Source of the DNA: Wuchereria bancrofti
Taxonomy: Eukaryota; Nematoda; Chromadorea; Rhabditida; Onchocercidae
DNA length: 64,000 nt
Assembly: GCA_005281725.1 (NCBI GenBank)
Contig: SSBO01000004.1
Span: forward strand, 806,001 to 870,000
Direction of reading: 5' to 3'
Program-made: the position numbers and the translations under genes
The notes under the pieces: model-generated
The model's database searches: none
What the model was told of the DNA's origin: nothing
The model's input: the letters and a program-made list of their open reading frames with translations, nothing else
Shown: piece by piece, positions 33,552 through 46,900 of the stretch
Numbering within the stretch: position 1 is the first letter of the stretch
Layout: every line of letters begins with the position of its first letter

Positions 33552-35604
33552 AGAGAAGCTCAAATTACAACTTAGCAATTTCAAACAGCATAGAAAATGC
33601 ATGTATGTCACAGACTAATGTCCACATGGTTATCACTATGGAAACAAGGTGAACCAGGCAAGATGGTTTACTGATAGGACATCAAAAGGTTGCATGAAAG
33701 CATAATTCGTTTGATGATGAATCCGTCTTAAAAATCTTGCCCGAAGTATAAAATGGAACTTCGTGAAAAAAGAACAGTTGTTGGCTTAGTTTGGGAAAGT
33801 TTTGACGCTCTATCACTTTGCACCTTATTGCAAATATGACTTTTTGGTTATTATTCACGGAAATGTGTACGTAACTGATTTTGTCATATAAATATCAACT
33901 CTAAAAACTACAACTGTAAGAAATCTATTTAGGAGCTGTGACTATCCAAAAGTATATGTGCGCAAATATTGCCTGAAACACTTAGAATATTTATTTGATA
34001 ATCGAAAAAAATTTTTAATTACTATTGTGACAAAAGTTTAAATTCTGTGTCGAATCAAATGGAATTAAATTTAAAAGAGCAATGTTGGGAGGAGAGAAGT
34101 GAAGATTATTTGATGTATTTTCTGGTTTCTGACACGTTTCTTTGAGATAACTATTCAGATCAGTGTATTATTAGAGGACGATACAATAATTACATAATTA
34201 ATACAATACTATCATATTTATTCTTCTTTGTATCTTATCTTTTCTTTTTTCTTTTTCTTGTGTGTTTTTCATTTCACTGCATAGTACGTGAAAAAACATT
34301 TCTATTGAAATTATTCACAATTGTTACTGTAAGAATGAAATTGTTGCAGACCAAAGGTATGAGTTTTTTAAAGTTTTTGTAGAAATTGTTCGTTAAATAT
34401 GAGTAATCTTTAAAGGAATATTGATTTTAGCGCTTGAAAACAAAACGCTAGTTCATAGTGCCAAGTAATTAAAACATTGGCAAGAGAAGAAAATTGTTTG
34501 CAAAATTCATTTGTTCCAAGTTATGAAAAATCTCATAGAATACTTGCAAAAAAATTGCAACTTCTTTAAATGTAATAATAGACGAAGACATCCTCTTTAA
34601 AATGTCCCAGAAAGTATGATAAAAAATAAGCAATGAAGAGAACTAAGGTACCTGTACGTGCTTCACCAAGAAATAAAATGCACTTCGTGGCTGAAAGACT
34701 TCTGGCTTACTCGTGTCAACAAGAGGTAATCCGAACATCACATGTAAAAAACATTTCAACTGCCAGATTACATTGACTGAAGATTACTGCCTTTGATTTT
34801 TAGTCTTTCACTAACAACACTTCACTATTCTAATTTCTTGATATACAATTGAATATTTACAGCTAGACATATCGAGATACTGTTGAAATGATGAAACATC
34901 GTTTTATCCGTTAAATTCAGGCTATTTTGTTATTTCAACAGCAGCCGTGATATAAACTCCTAGCTGTTTATTTAATTCTAATAAAACTGCAATACCGGAT
35001 TCTTATACATCAAGTAATAAATCCTTTATTATTCATAAACAACAATCATTAAAAGCATATTTACAGTAAGGCATGCCAAAAACTATTTTAAAGTACTATT
35101 GAAAAAGCAGATATTTTTTCTCTCCCTAATTATGAAATAAATGAAATTAAATAAAATGTGATTAACACGTAATCAAATGTAGTGAATTTAATGAGGTCTT
35201 AAGAGGTGAAAAAATAGTAGCAATAATATTCATATCATTGCGTCTACTTTACATCTATCTTATGTTGATTACATGTGATAAATAAAAAGAGTACTATAAT
35301 TTAAGTTTCTTAAAAACTTCAAAAAAAAAATCAGCTGCATCGAATTCAACTTGGCTACTAATGCAAAACGTGGAGTGATGAGTGAAATCAACAAAAGTAA
35401 CAGACATCAGGATATAATCAAAGGCGAAAGTAATTATTACACAAAACATAGTAAAAGTAATACAGTTATACATATATTGCCTGAACTTTACATACCGAAT
35501 AATTTATAGAGAATTGGTATTAAAAATGAATAACCAAATGCAATACTGGTTAAAACTGAACCCTGAAACTAATTCTGGCTCAACAAGAAATTTAACTACG
35601 TAAC
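33552..35604. other. Intergenic, no gene seen
   Basis: This 2 kb AT-rich stretch lies between the aquaporin start and the end of the next minus-strand gene. No splice-supported exon was found. Confidence 0.5.
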
Positions 35605-38600
35605 TTAGAAATCAAAACTAAACTGTGAGGCCTGAGAACCGCAAACAGAGTTGAAAGCATTGCATGCTTCATGATTTAATTTGAAACGGAAATCCGGCAC
35701 TTCAGTACGAATTTTCTTCCTGTAACTGCGTGAATGATCAAAAAATTGTAACCAGTTATAAAAATATGCAGTAAAAATATGCAGTAATACAAGTATATCT
35801 TCCCTCCTTTAAAAACCAAAAGGGCTTGCTGGTACTATCACATAAAGAATATCGTTTGGGAAAAGTTGTAAGGACATCATAATTATAAGTTTACCTTATT
35901 GAAGAATTTTTCATCCACTGATTCACATTCATTGATTCACTAATAACAGGCTCAGTAAAACTATACTCCATTGGTCGATAACTCGGCCATGACTTGCCGT
36001 TTTTAGCATTATGATAAATGGCTTTGCTAGCATCTGACTAAAAAGTAGTGTTTGACTTTGTAGGATTCTGTATTCAAGACAACAACATTTTGAAAAAAAG
36101 GTAATGAGCAGGAAATTTTTTGTAGTCTCTGTTAATGAATTTTTGGTTAAGAATATTCCACTGTAAAATTATGTAATTGTTTTTAGGATATTAAGTTAAA
36201 GCCTTTTTCAATTTAAACTCCAATAAAAAAGACTCTTCTCATTTTCCCACATTTATTTATATATGTGAATAACAAATACCATATTTGCCGAGTCTCTCTC
36301 AAACCAAGCGTTTACAGTGATCGGATGATATTCATTCAAATCAAATTCAGGTTGTGCTGATGGTAAATTCCACGGGATGTTTGTCGGAAAATCATCGTCT
36401 ATTGCAAGTTTCATTAGATCATTTGAGTTAACCGATAAAATTTTCAAGGATGCAACATCATTTTTTCCAATTTTTGGAAAATAATCGTTAAAACTACAAT
36501 CTAAAATATTCCAATTTCTAATGCAAAAATATATAGCCGAACTTATCTTTAATTTTATATGTGAATTCAAAAAACACAGTAAATAACCAAACAAACTATT
36601 GCTCGGATGGTTTAATGATCACACGACCATTTTCAACACTTACGAACAGATTTCTTGACAGAAGTATGAGAAGTCTGCACAGAAAAAAAAAATAAAAAAA
36701 TAAAAAATTGGTACTAACCTAATATATTATTAGATGATGAAATCTTTGGTGATAGGTATGCATCCGAGATAGTATTTGCATCATCAGAATTTGATAACAC
36801 ATGCTCATTACTGGTTGGAATGTCCTCAAATTCAAATAATTTTGCAGACGACATATTCATTTCAGTCAGAAATGCCGAATCTACCGAAAACGTGTTCAGT
36901 GGAGACATATTCTCGAAAAAGCTGCGCCAAAATTTCTGAAAAGGTAATAAAATTCCGCTGAAATGAATACATACACTAATTAAAAATCTAAATAACAGAT
37001 AGTCGTCTTTTATTCATTCATGGAACAATAATATCCTACTTCATGCATATCGTTCTCCCCTTGTGACAATTCCAATTCTTTTTGTTGAAAATTTGAACCC
37101 TTTGGACATACGCCGTGACGTCGCAAAGAACAAGCTACAATACTTGTTGCAGCGACGGAATAACTTGTTGAATCGTCATTTCGAAGGAATAATTGCGGCA
37201 GAGCTGACAAGATCCGTTCTGCGTAATCCAGCAATAAAGGATCTGCAGGAAACAAACACAAGTCTTTACCATGCCTAAAAAAAGTTGAGAAGTATGCAAG
37301 AAAACCTTTCTCACTCAAGTATTGAATTAACAAATAAAATAATAAAACTGAGAGATTAAAGATCTCATTAGTGAGAACAGAGCTCTTCTTATAAATAAGA
37401 TTACTAAATATTATGAATTTTGAAGAAAAAACTACAACAATTTATAAATGAATCTTGCTTCTTTTTATATCTGTCGCCAATTTTTGCAGTAGTTGGAAGA
37501 TCATAAGAAGATAATGTGCTATCGCCTTTCGTATTAAAAACTGTAGTTTCGTTGACAGGAGATTTTAGATTTTTTTTCCTAAAACTGTAAAATTTGAAAA
37601 CTGGTGAAAGAAGTTGAAAAATGATACTGAAATATTTTAAACAGAAGGAAGCTATAAATTCCCAAATCTATATAATCTATCTAACATATATAATCTAATC
37701 TATCTATCCTATTCAATTCATTTATTTCCTAGTCTATCTTCTCTTTATATTTTACTTATTTTACTTTTATTTAATGCGATTTGATGTAAAATAACAACAT
37801 CGCAGAATTGTTTAGATTAAAGCGGCATACTAAGATTTACTAATCAGCATTTATACTGATAGCACTTATTAGACGAAGCTATGTCAATTTAGCCTTAATG
37901 ATCACAAGCCAACCTAGTACTTCACATTGATGACGTGATTATAAATACATATCATACTGAATCTTCCAGCTCATTTCATTTTGATTAGTATGAGTGTACA
38001 TTAACAGCGAATAAACAGTTGACATAAGGACGCAAGAGGTGTTGGAACAATTGGCAGATACCTTTTCGAAATTTTTGTTTCTTACTAGTTAATCGCTAAT
38101 ACAAATTACAATTCTCAAAAAATTGTTACTTGAAATCAGAAAATAAGCGAATATACTGAAAAATGAATATACCTAAAACAAGGACGGATGCTAAAAACAT
38201 TATCAGCTGATAATGGCATTCGAAAGACAACGTTGCGATTAATATTATTTTCAACTCCTTGCCCTGCTTTATTCCACATCTGTCTCCTATCACGAGAATC
38301 TTCAGCCATCACTGCCCGCACATCCTCTCGAACCTAAAATGAACTAAAATAAACTTAAAATCATTTAAAAATAAAAAATGATGTACGGAAACAATTATAT
38401 GTCTCACATTACACATAATCATTCCATTAAAAACAAATCATATGACAATATTTTCTGCTGTTAATGTTGAAAAAAAAGTAAGCATTTAAGTAAACAGTTC
38501 AAGAAGAGTGATAAAAGTGAACCCTGCGTCGCATAGAAGACGTTATCATATTTGGTTCAGTGATAATTTCCGACTGTTTTGCAAACATCCAAAGACCAGC

Positions 38601-39546
38601 TCGCTCCTTCAAACGTTTATGAGGTGAAATAGGCTGAGTTAATCGTTGCGGTACTGAAAGTTCTTCAGAGATTAACTGTTAACTGTTTACTATAATCTTA
38701 TACAATCAAAGGTTAACTTAGTATTAAATCATATTTCTTAACTGTCATTACAATGTTATAATAATAGCAGCAAAGCTAATCCTGAATTGGGGCGATCCAA
38801 ATTTACAATGTTACAATCTATTTTGATGAAGAGTAAACTCAGACTGTGATCGTTACAGTATGTTGTTGTAAGGACCGATATTGAATTACGCCATAAGCTG
38901 AACATCTTGTAAGCCACAAATTTTAATAAGAAATTCTCCTGTTACAATTAAAAGAAAGCAATAATTGACTAGAATCTTTGTGAGCTAGTATTTAAATGAA
39001 TTAAAATAAAGAAAATAATTCTTTTTCTTAATTTCAGAGAATCAGCAGTTTCAAACATGAAAATAACAAAAATTATGAGTGGAATCAAAAGTCATTGGAT
39101 AGAGGAATTTAGTATAAAATTTAACTTCAGTTTCCATTCCAAATGTGGCATGAGCCATCACGATGAAACATGCACTTTTTCTTTTCTTGTATTAATGGAA
39201 AAAAGACAACAGTATAAAAAGCTATTCATAAAAGCGACTAAAACCATAAAACTAAGATATGAAAGTGTTTTGGTGCTAATAAGAGAACTATTTCCATACC
39301 AAAAAGATAAGTACGAAAGTCATTAAATAAATAAGTCACAAGAGGGAAACCAGGAAGGTTTATGAGCAATTAAAAAAGACCTCTTTTGGTATTAGTTAAT
39401 GCAGTTCTTAGTTCTGAGGTATTAGTTAATGCAATTGGACGGTCCTTAGCTCGTTTCATCACTGCATCAACATGTTTCGCCATCCCATCATGCCAGCTTC
39501 TCCCATTTCGTCGTCCCGAACGTCGATGGTTTACATCAGATCGCAT
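35605..39546 (-). CDS. Unrecognised protein, 9 exons, about 502 aa
   Basis: Exons: 39546-39381, 38653-38523, 38333-38173, 37578-37459, 37274-37040, 36935-36719, 36500-36280, 36037-35895 and 35719-35605. The first exon starts MRSDVNHRRSGRRNGR. The N-terminal half is rich in Arg/Lys (KRLKERAGLWMFAKQ, VREDVRAVMAEDSRDRRQMW). A Leu-rich block with LLLDYAERILSALPQLFL and CSLRRHGVC follows, then a Ser/Asn/Asp-rich acidic stretch. The end is basic (RKKIRTEVPDFRF) with the tail QFSFDF. I see no signal peptide, membrane helix or enzyme motif; a nuclear or cytoskeletal role is possible but unsupported. Two weak points remain. Exon 1 ends at a GTCTTT donor. Exon 4 to 5 is in phase only with a GC donor (AA|GCAAGA); a GT donor 23 bases further on would change frame. 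Splice support elsewhere is good, so I consider it a real gene with no assigned function. Confidence 0.62.
39057..39326 (+). CDS. Doubtful 89-codon open frame nested in an intron
   Basis: This Met-start frame lies antisense within intron 1 of the unrecognised gene. An acceptor-like TTAATTTCAG lies about 25 bases upstream, as for a trans-spliced gene. The protein is Lys/Ser/Phe-rich with a CGMSHHDETC segment and no known motif. Frames of this length are expected a few times by chance in a window this AT-rich, so it is listed only because of the upstream acceptor. Confidence 0.15.
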   Translation: MKITKIMSGIKSHWIEEFSIKFNFSFHSKCGMSHHDETCTFSFLVLMEKRQQYKKLFIKATKTIKLRYESVLVLIRELFPYQKDKYESH

Positions 39547-39652
39547 ACTCTTAAAGCATAATAGAAACAAAATTCAAATTAACAATTTACTTTGCAGATT
39601 TATAATTGCTAATCGGCGAAAGCAAAATTTATGGCTGATAAATAGGAGTCCA

Positions 39653-39686
<34 letters not shown>

Positions 39687-40904
39687 GTAGTTTGACAGAA
39701 GGTACCGTAAAGTCTTAATAAAAGTTTGTTTGTTAATTCGAATTTACAAGATTTCGAACTTGCACCGTCACATGTAGGTATTCTGAAAAACTGTTCCGAT
39801 TGGACAATAAGCACAAACACCCATTACCTCCCAAAAAGTAGCTATCATTACGATTTTGATTTGTTTTCAGCGATACAGCAAACTTTATTGGTGATCTTAT
39901 GGTTTCATTGATAAATAAGTTAAATGTATTTTCATCATTTGTTTAAAGATTTCAAACCTGTTTAAAGATCATACATCAAACTTTGCCAATGGATGGTGAG
40001 ATACTATAATGACATTCTGATACGGAAAAGCTAAGAACAACGCGACAAGAGAATGCGTTTTGGCAACTGTGTCTCCCTTATATGACATAATTTTTATGCA
40101 AAAAATTTCGAATTCGCATATTTCGCTAGTACCACTCCATCTTTTTTTTAGATATTTAATGAACCCTTTAACTGGGACCAAGACTGCATTATCCTTCGCT
40201 AAGAGAGAAATTTTAATTCCGACGACCGAATACGGTAGATCGTTGTACAGTATTCTCTACGGAAGATGAGAGAGGAGGAAAGTTGCAATCTACAATTCAA
40301 TTCGAAACATTTTGTTAATGTGTATTTGAAGGTTTAAGAACATTTCAAAATCATCTCGACTTTTGCACTTCTTGTCCTCAAACTAATTAAATTAATATTC
40401 TAAAGTTTTACGGTTCTTCAAAACCTCTCTATAATCCTTGCAAGTTTATTGCTCGTGAGAAATAACAGCGCTATCGACGAACCTTTCACACCATAATTTC
40501 TCTTCTCTAATTTGCAAGATTTGCAGCATGGTTAAGACATGCAAGTAACTGGTAATGTTCAACCCACAACCTTACTTACCACCTCTCCCACTCGCGCCGC
40601 GATGATCATTCGTCCATTCATCGATCCGTTCGAATTTCAACAATTCACAATTCAGGTACTTGGTGGCTTGCGCATGCAAGTGTCCATCAGTGGAAGTTAG
40701 CGGTGACTTTGAGTTCGGATGTTTGTCTGTCTTATCAGTGCGATGCTAATCTCTCTTACCATGGAACTGTTAAGATATCTCTGTTGCCGAACCGAGCAAC
40801 GTTTATCGGTGTTTTGCTAGTTTCAGGTCATTGTCGTATAGACGGTATTATCGTTGTGCAATGAATTCAAGCTTCCATAAAAAAACTAAATTTTGCTGAT
40901 CGAA
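39547..40904. promoter_or_regulatory. Head-to-head intergenic region, likely divergent promoters
   Basis: This 1.36 kb region lies between the start of the unrecognised minus-strand gene and the start of the plus-strand EHMT gene. The part at about 40560-40800 is distinctly less AT-rich, including CACTCGCGCCGCGATG. A long TA dinucleotide run sits near 39654-39688, just upstream of the minus-strand gene. Promoter function is inferred from position and composition only. Confidence 0.35.
39653..39689. repeat. (TA)n microsatellite
   Basis: An almost pure TA/AT dinucleotide run interrupted by two TG steps. Confidence 0.9.
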
Positions 40905-43900
40905 ATGGAAGAGGAGAAGACAGAAAATCTAGTAACAAACTGCAAGTTTGATCCATGTACTGCTGGTAGTAGCGAAAACAAATATCCATGCGAATGTTAC
41001 TGCTTCAGACTTAGGTTACTCTTTCTTGTGTTCTTTTCATCTACACCAGTTATGTAGAACTTTACTTAATAAACAACTAATGCAACGGAGAAATTCATAT
41101 ACGCATAGGTTGGACACATTTCAGTCGAAACGAAACGCCTCTAGAACCGAATGTACACTGCTTATGTACAGGGGAAAACCGACGGTACGGCATAAAATAC
41201 CGATGCCGAAGGAAGGCGTTAACTTTTTCATCGAACATTATTGATGGGAAAACTATAGAACAATCATTTTGTTCGGTTAGTTGGTATATGTGAATTTTTA
41301 TTAGGGTATTCTGCTTTTCTCTCGTACAATGGTATTATGAAAAGACAAAATTCATTAAATTATTGAGATTGACGCCATTGAAATATGATTTTGATGACTT
41401 TGGTTTAGATCCACTCAGAAATGGTTCACCAACATCGATTATGCCTAGTTTGCTATGCTTTCTGCACAGAGGTAATTACTCGGTTACTGTAGTATGGATT
41501 TCGGTTGATGTATAACAAATTAATCAATAACAAATAGCACATAGAAATTTTTATGATAACGAGCTTTAAAAGAGTTTAGAAAAAGAACAAGAAATGCTAG
41601 GTACTTTATGATTGTTGATTTTATTTGCTTCAGAGTTCTTCCGAAACGTTTAAAAAGAAACTTCAAACTGTTTGAAATATTGGTAAAGAAAATATTAAAA
41701 TTATATCAAATATGATAGTATTATACTAAAACATTAAGGAACTTTTATTCATTTGCTAGTTGAAAAAAGTGAAAAATGCTTCAAGATATCATTTCTTTGA
41801 TATTTCATATGAAATTTTCCTATCTCTAGAATTTGATCACTGTAAAGTTAATTGGAATTGATCTCTCTTAATTGTCACTCTTCTAATTAGTTAGTGAGAA
41901 AAATAATGATAAGAAAAGACAAATAAAGTAATCGTAATAGTTTCGTGTAGTCTGAAAAAGAAATGATGCATAAAGCCGTTAAAGAGAAACTTGGGAAAAA
42001 ATATTTGCAGTTCCTTGAAGTTCATTTTTTGAAAATGATTGTGTTAAAAATGTTTCGGTCTTTTTTAGGGTGAATTGAAAGTCTGTAATGAATTGGGAGT
42101 ACAACACTGGATGCATGCTGACTGCTACCACTCATGGAAAGAAGCATGCTGTCATTGCAATATTCTTTATTCTGCCTCATCTCATTTTACTTTGTTTCCA
42201 TACAAAGTATTTTTATATCTTACAGTTGCTATGTTGAACATTCCATTTGTTGTTTAAAGTTCGTCCACCATTCAGTTGTATGTTTTAGGACCCTTTGTTT
42301 GAGAAACTTGAAACTGTTTTTCCGAAGATGACTAGAGGGTTGCAGTTGAATGTCTGTAAGTTATTTTATTATGAATTTGTTGATTGATTTACTCCAATTG
42401 ACATCTGTAAAGAAGAAAAATTTATTTACTTATTTTTTACTAATTTGCATATTTCTTCGGAAAATCTATTTTTTCTTGTTCACTTGATACGTGGATTTCA
42501 AGTTTTAGTAGCGCTTTGTGAGAAGGAAAACTATTCATGGTTAATATCAGAACTTGACACATTTCAATCTGTTCGCTCCAACAGTTTGTCGACAGAACGT
42601 CCGTTCTATATGAAAAGCCAGTTACTTTTACGTGAACTATGGGAGACTTTCCGATCTGGTATTTCCAGTTAATCTTTACCATTAGTTGACTCTATCCATT
42701 TGTCTTTACTCTTTATGTCGAATTTACCATTATTATAAGTTAACTTCTATTTATAGATAAATCGCCTTATGAACATCGTAAGTACTATTTGGATAACATA
42801 AAGTTTGCAGTACAGTGCTGCGACCGCTTATCTCTATTAATTATACTCCAAGTAATTACCTTTTGTTTTATAAATATTGTTGAACGTTCAAAATAACAGT
42901 TCGTTATAATTTGCAAGAATTTTCGGGATGTCCAGTCATTCAGCAAACATATTATTGAATCTAATTTCAAATTTAGATTATACTATAATTCAATTAAAAT
43001 AATTTATTTTTGTTGACTTCAGTTTTTGGATGTAACTGTAGATGGCGAATGTCTTCTTTTCGCTGTAGAAGCTAATGATGCTTTCTCTGTAAGAGTACTT
43101 CTGCATCACGGTGCTCCAATTAGTTTTCAGGTACTTTCTCCACGTTATTGTTTTCTACTGCTCTTAATAAATTCAAGCTTGCATTTTTTAAAATTACAAA
43201 ATTTTCACTGCAGAAGAAATCGGGAGAAAAAGTTGATTCTTTAAATGTGGCATTTATACTTGGTAACTGTGCATCAGCAGAAGAAATTCTAAAATTCTTA
43301 AATTATCGCAGTACTCGAATGGTTTGTTTTTGTTTCATTTAATTCAAATTGGCATTTGTTTGTCGCTACAATTACGAATGCATAATTTGTTATACTGAAC
43401 TAAAGTTGTTTGTGATTTAGTGGAATGATACCCGTCAAAGTATAGGAATTGGTTTAAATATACAATTTTATAGCAAGAATTTATGCGCAATCGTTTACTG
43501 GAATTCATTAACCACCATGATTATCGTGTAGTGGATCTTCTTCTCGCTTACGGTGCCAACATTTATGACCGTAGCGAAAAAAGAAAATCAGTATTCCACA
43601 AAATGACCCAGAATAACGATCAGCAGCTTGCTATTGCGACTGCAACCAAGCTATTTGAAAAAACAGTAATTGTACCATCTTTTATTGATGCTGAGGATTA
43701 TCGTCATCGTACTGCCCTCCAACTGGCCTGTGCAAGATGTCACTGGAAGCTGGCCGAGTAAGTTTCCTTTTATAAAAAAAAAATTCTTTTTGCAGTCTTT
43801 TACAAGGATGACCGTTTTATTTATATACTACATGATTTAAATATTCAAATATGTGAATTTATAGATTTACTTGTCGAAAGTATGCTTTCTGTTAGAAGTT

Positions 43901-46900
43901 CTTGCAAAGTTTTTGTGTATGGCGTTTATTATTTGATTTTCGCTGTAGCGTCAAATTTAGTTCTGTTCTAACGACGTTATAATACACTTGTTTTTTCTTC
44001 TCGGTTTGCGGTTTCAGTTTTTATCAAATCAATCCGAGTCGTTGCACTGCTTATGTCCACTGACTTAATGTGTAAATGCTTTTTCAATAGAAGGGGTTTA
44101 AATAAAAAGTTTTATATTTTTGGATTTATAAATTTTTTTGGATTTATAAATTTTTTTTATAAAATGTTTATAAAATACGGGTGAAACAGAATTGATAATG
44201 CTCAGATCGCAATTGCTAAGAGTCAGTCTATGACATATATAATATGTATATTTTTACCTAATTTTACATCCAGTCATAAAAATGTCATTAGCAATCGATT
44301 TATTAACTGCTGTCAAAATTTATATTAAAGAAGTTATGCAGTGCGCTAGAAGAATTTTTGCAATAGTAGCACTTTGGTCAATTTTGTTATAACCTTTAAA
44401 AAAAATTTTTTTTTTTTGTTCCATATTATAAATTATTATCTCTTTCTCAGCAGTAATGTTATTGGCGACGTAATTTAAGAATTTGGTTATGTTTTTGATT
44501 ATATTTGATTATATCCTACTTCTTTATATCCTACATGTAATCATTTATCACGAAGTATGTTTCGGAGCTGTGTGAAGATAGCATTGCATGTTTATCTTAT
44601 GTTTAAATTGCCTAACATCCGCTCTTCAGTCTATCCCCATCGAGACTTGGGATTTTAAGTAGGACCAGTGCTTGCTTGTCTTGTTCGCATTACGCAGTTT
44701 AGCATAAATATACTTGTCAAACTAATGTCCCCAAGAAGCTATGTTATAAATTTAAATTGAACAAGAGATCTTTCAGTAAGTATATATTGTTTTTACTTTT
44801 ATTTCCTTATTATCAAATCTTCTTATGTAGTTATTTAATTTTTTTTTTTTTGAGACTTATTTTTTGGCAATTTTTGGAGAAAAGTTCTCCATTGATCTTG
44901 TGCAATTTTAATAGCTATGGAGATCTTCAACAGCTGTATTTATTTGTCTTTAACGAAAAAAAATGAAAAGCAGATGTTCCACATTAAGGTTTTTAGAAAG
45001 CACATATTGTCATAAATTCAATTTGAACAGAATAATTTTGCTTTAGATATTTAAGGCGTCAGGCTTGTACTTTTGCTATGGGTGTGTTGTTTTTGCACCT
45101 AGAACTCTATCGTCCTTTTATATTTTCCGTTTTTGCCTCGGACACTGTCACAGTGATCACTTTTTATGCTGAAACTTTCCCCATCTTTATCAGCTTCCAC
45201 TTGTTGTGAGCGGAATTTTTCTTACCTTCAATCTAAAAATATTTTAAAATTTGATGTTTGTGATTATAATTGAAACCTGACGAATAGCCATCTTTGATGA
45301 AATAGTAATTAATTTGTAATCCTCTCCCCATAGTAAATCTTCCACTTCACTGATAAACTTGTTTCTTTTTGATTTATTTAGCGTTCCTCTGTTCTTTTTC
45401 CAATAAATATATTAAATTTATTTCACAGAAATTTTAAGCATCATATTTTTAACGAGACGAAAACAGTTATATCAGATGTAGTTTGACCGGTAAATGAGAG
45501 CTTATCTAACTATATTACAGTTTTTTGTTTCATTTCATGCTGAATTAACAAACAGCAAAAATAAAATAAGGATATTTCAAGAGAAGTTTTTATGCGACAA
45601 ACTCAGTTTACTCCTTGCTTAAGGATGATCTTCAGTTCCTATTCTGCTCATTTTTAGGCAACTTATTTCAGCCACACAGATCAGTTTCTTTCAAAAATTT
45701 TCTTTTTACTTCATCATGAAATCTACGGATCTGTTGTGAAGTAATCTTCTATACTATCAGATTATTTTAGAAATTTTTGTTCCGGTTATTATTTATGGAA
45801 AATTCAGGGGAAAATGAGGATAAAGGGTGATGATTATCATCTGCTGCTCTTTTCGCTTTCAATAGTGAAATTTCTGAAATCTGCATCTTTATTTCTATAA
45901 GCCATTTGTCTAACTCTTAGTAAGAGCAAATAAACGGGAAGTGCATATCTAGATCTAATTTATACTCTTTTACATGCTTTGACGAATATCAGAATATTTT
46001 ATACTGAGTTGTCAGCTTGTTTATTTAGTTTGGGTTTTCTCAATTTGTCTTTTGTTCACAATTCCGTTTATTTACATTTTGTTCAGTTCAATTATTCTCA
46101 TATTTATTTTCTGTTGCTGCTTATTTTCTTTCTCTTATTTGACGTTCTGTCCAGACCTCTGTTCACGAAGTGTCTAATATTTCTTTTTGAATTATTTCGC
46201 TTTAAGTTTTAGGACAATTTCTCTTTTTCTTTTGTTCGTATGGATTTGGCTGTTTTGGTTACCAATACAGCCAAATCCCTTGCATAATTGAAGATTTTTC
46301 AAAAAAACCGGTTATTGGTCAAAATAGATTGTTTATTATTTATTGTCTTTTCCTAAATTACAGTTTTTTTGCTGTTACCTCTGGAATCTTATTTTTGGAG
46401 CATATTTGTCTCATTTTCTTGCACATGTTTTATTCATTTGCACTTTTCAGTCTTTCAGTTTGTGTGAATTTGATACTCCATCGATTTACTTATTTTTTCT
46501 CTAAATTGCATCGATCTCATTATTTTTGTTTTTGGAAAGGGCAATTACTAATTATTATATGTTTTCAAAAATACTTTTAATTATTATATGTTTTCAAAAA
46601 TACTTTTTCTGCGGAGTTTTCGATCATTGAAGTTTTTAGATTTTTCCTACAACGCGGTGCTGCACCAAAGGGTTTGTGGACCGATATGAGATTGCCCGAA
46701 TTTTTGCGCTCATACATTGACCGTATTGGAAGGGAGCTGAAATTACGAAAGTTTCTGTCGGTCTCACGCAAATACATCACACAGTCAGAATTTTTACTGA
46801 TGTTAATAAGTCGTCAAAATACTTTTTAGTTACAAGATAACTGAAAAATGCCCGTGACACTGCGTCAACTTATTAACGTGCATCAGTACGGGAAGTGTGC

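Larger units (their letters stand above)
43758..46639 (+). other. Large T-rich intron of the EHMT gene
   Basis: This 2.9 kb intron splits an ankyrin repeat (LAE|FFLQRG; phase GA|A). The plus strand is strongly T-rich from about 44.8 kb on, producing spurious hydrophobic Phe/Leu open frames. It contains a near-perfect hairpin at 46242-46278 and a 29 bp tandem duplication at 46550-46607. Confidence 0.7.

Noticed and set aside
45979..46580. Hydrophobic Phe/Leu-rich open frames that resemble membrane proteins
   Set aside because: They arise from the T-rich strand of the EHMT intron; the exons on either side join in phase without them.
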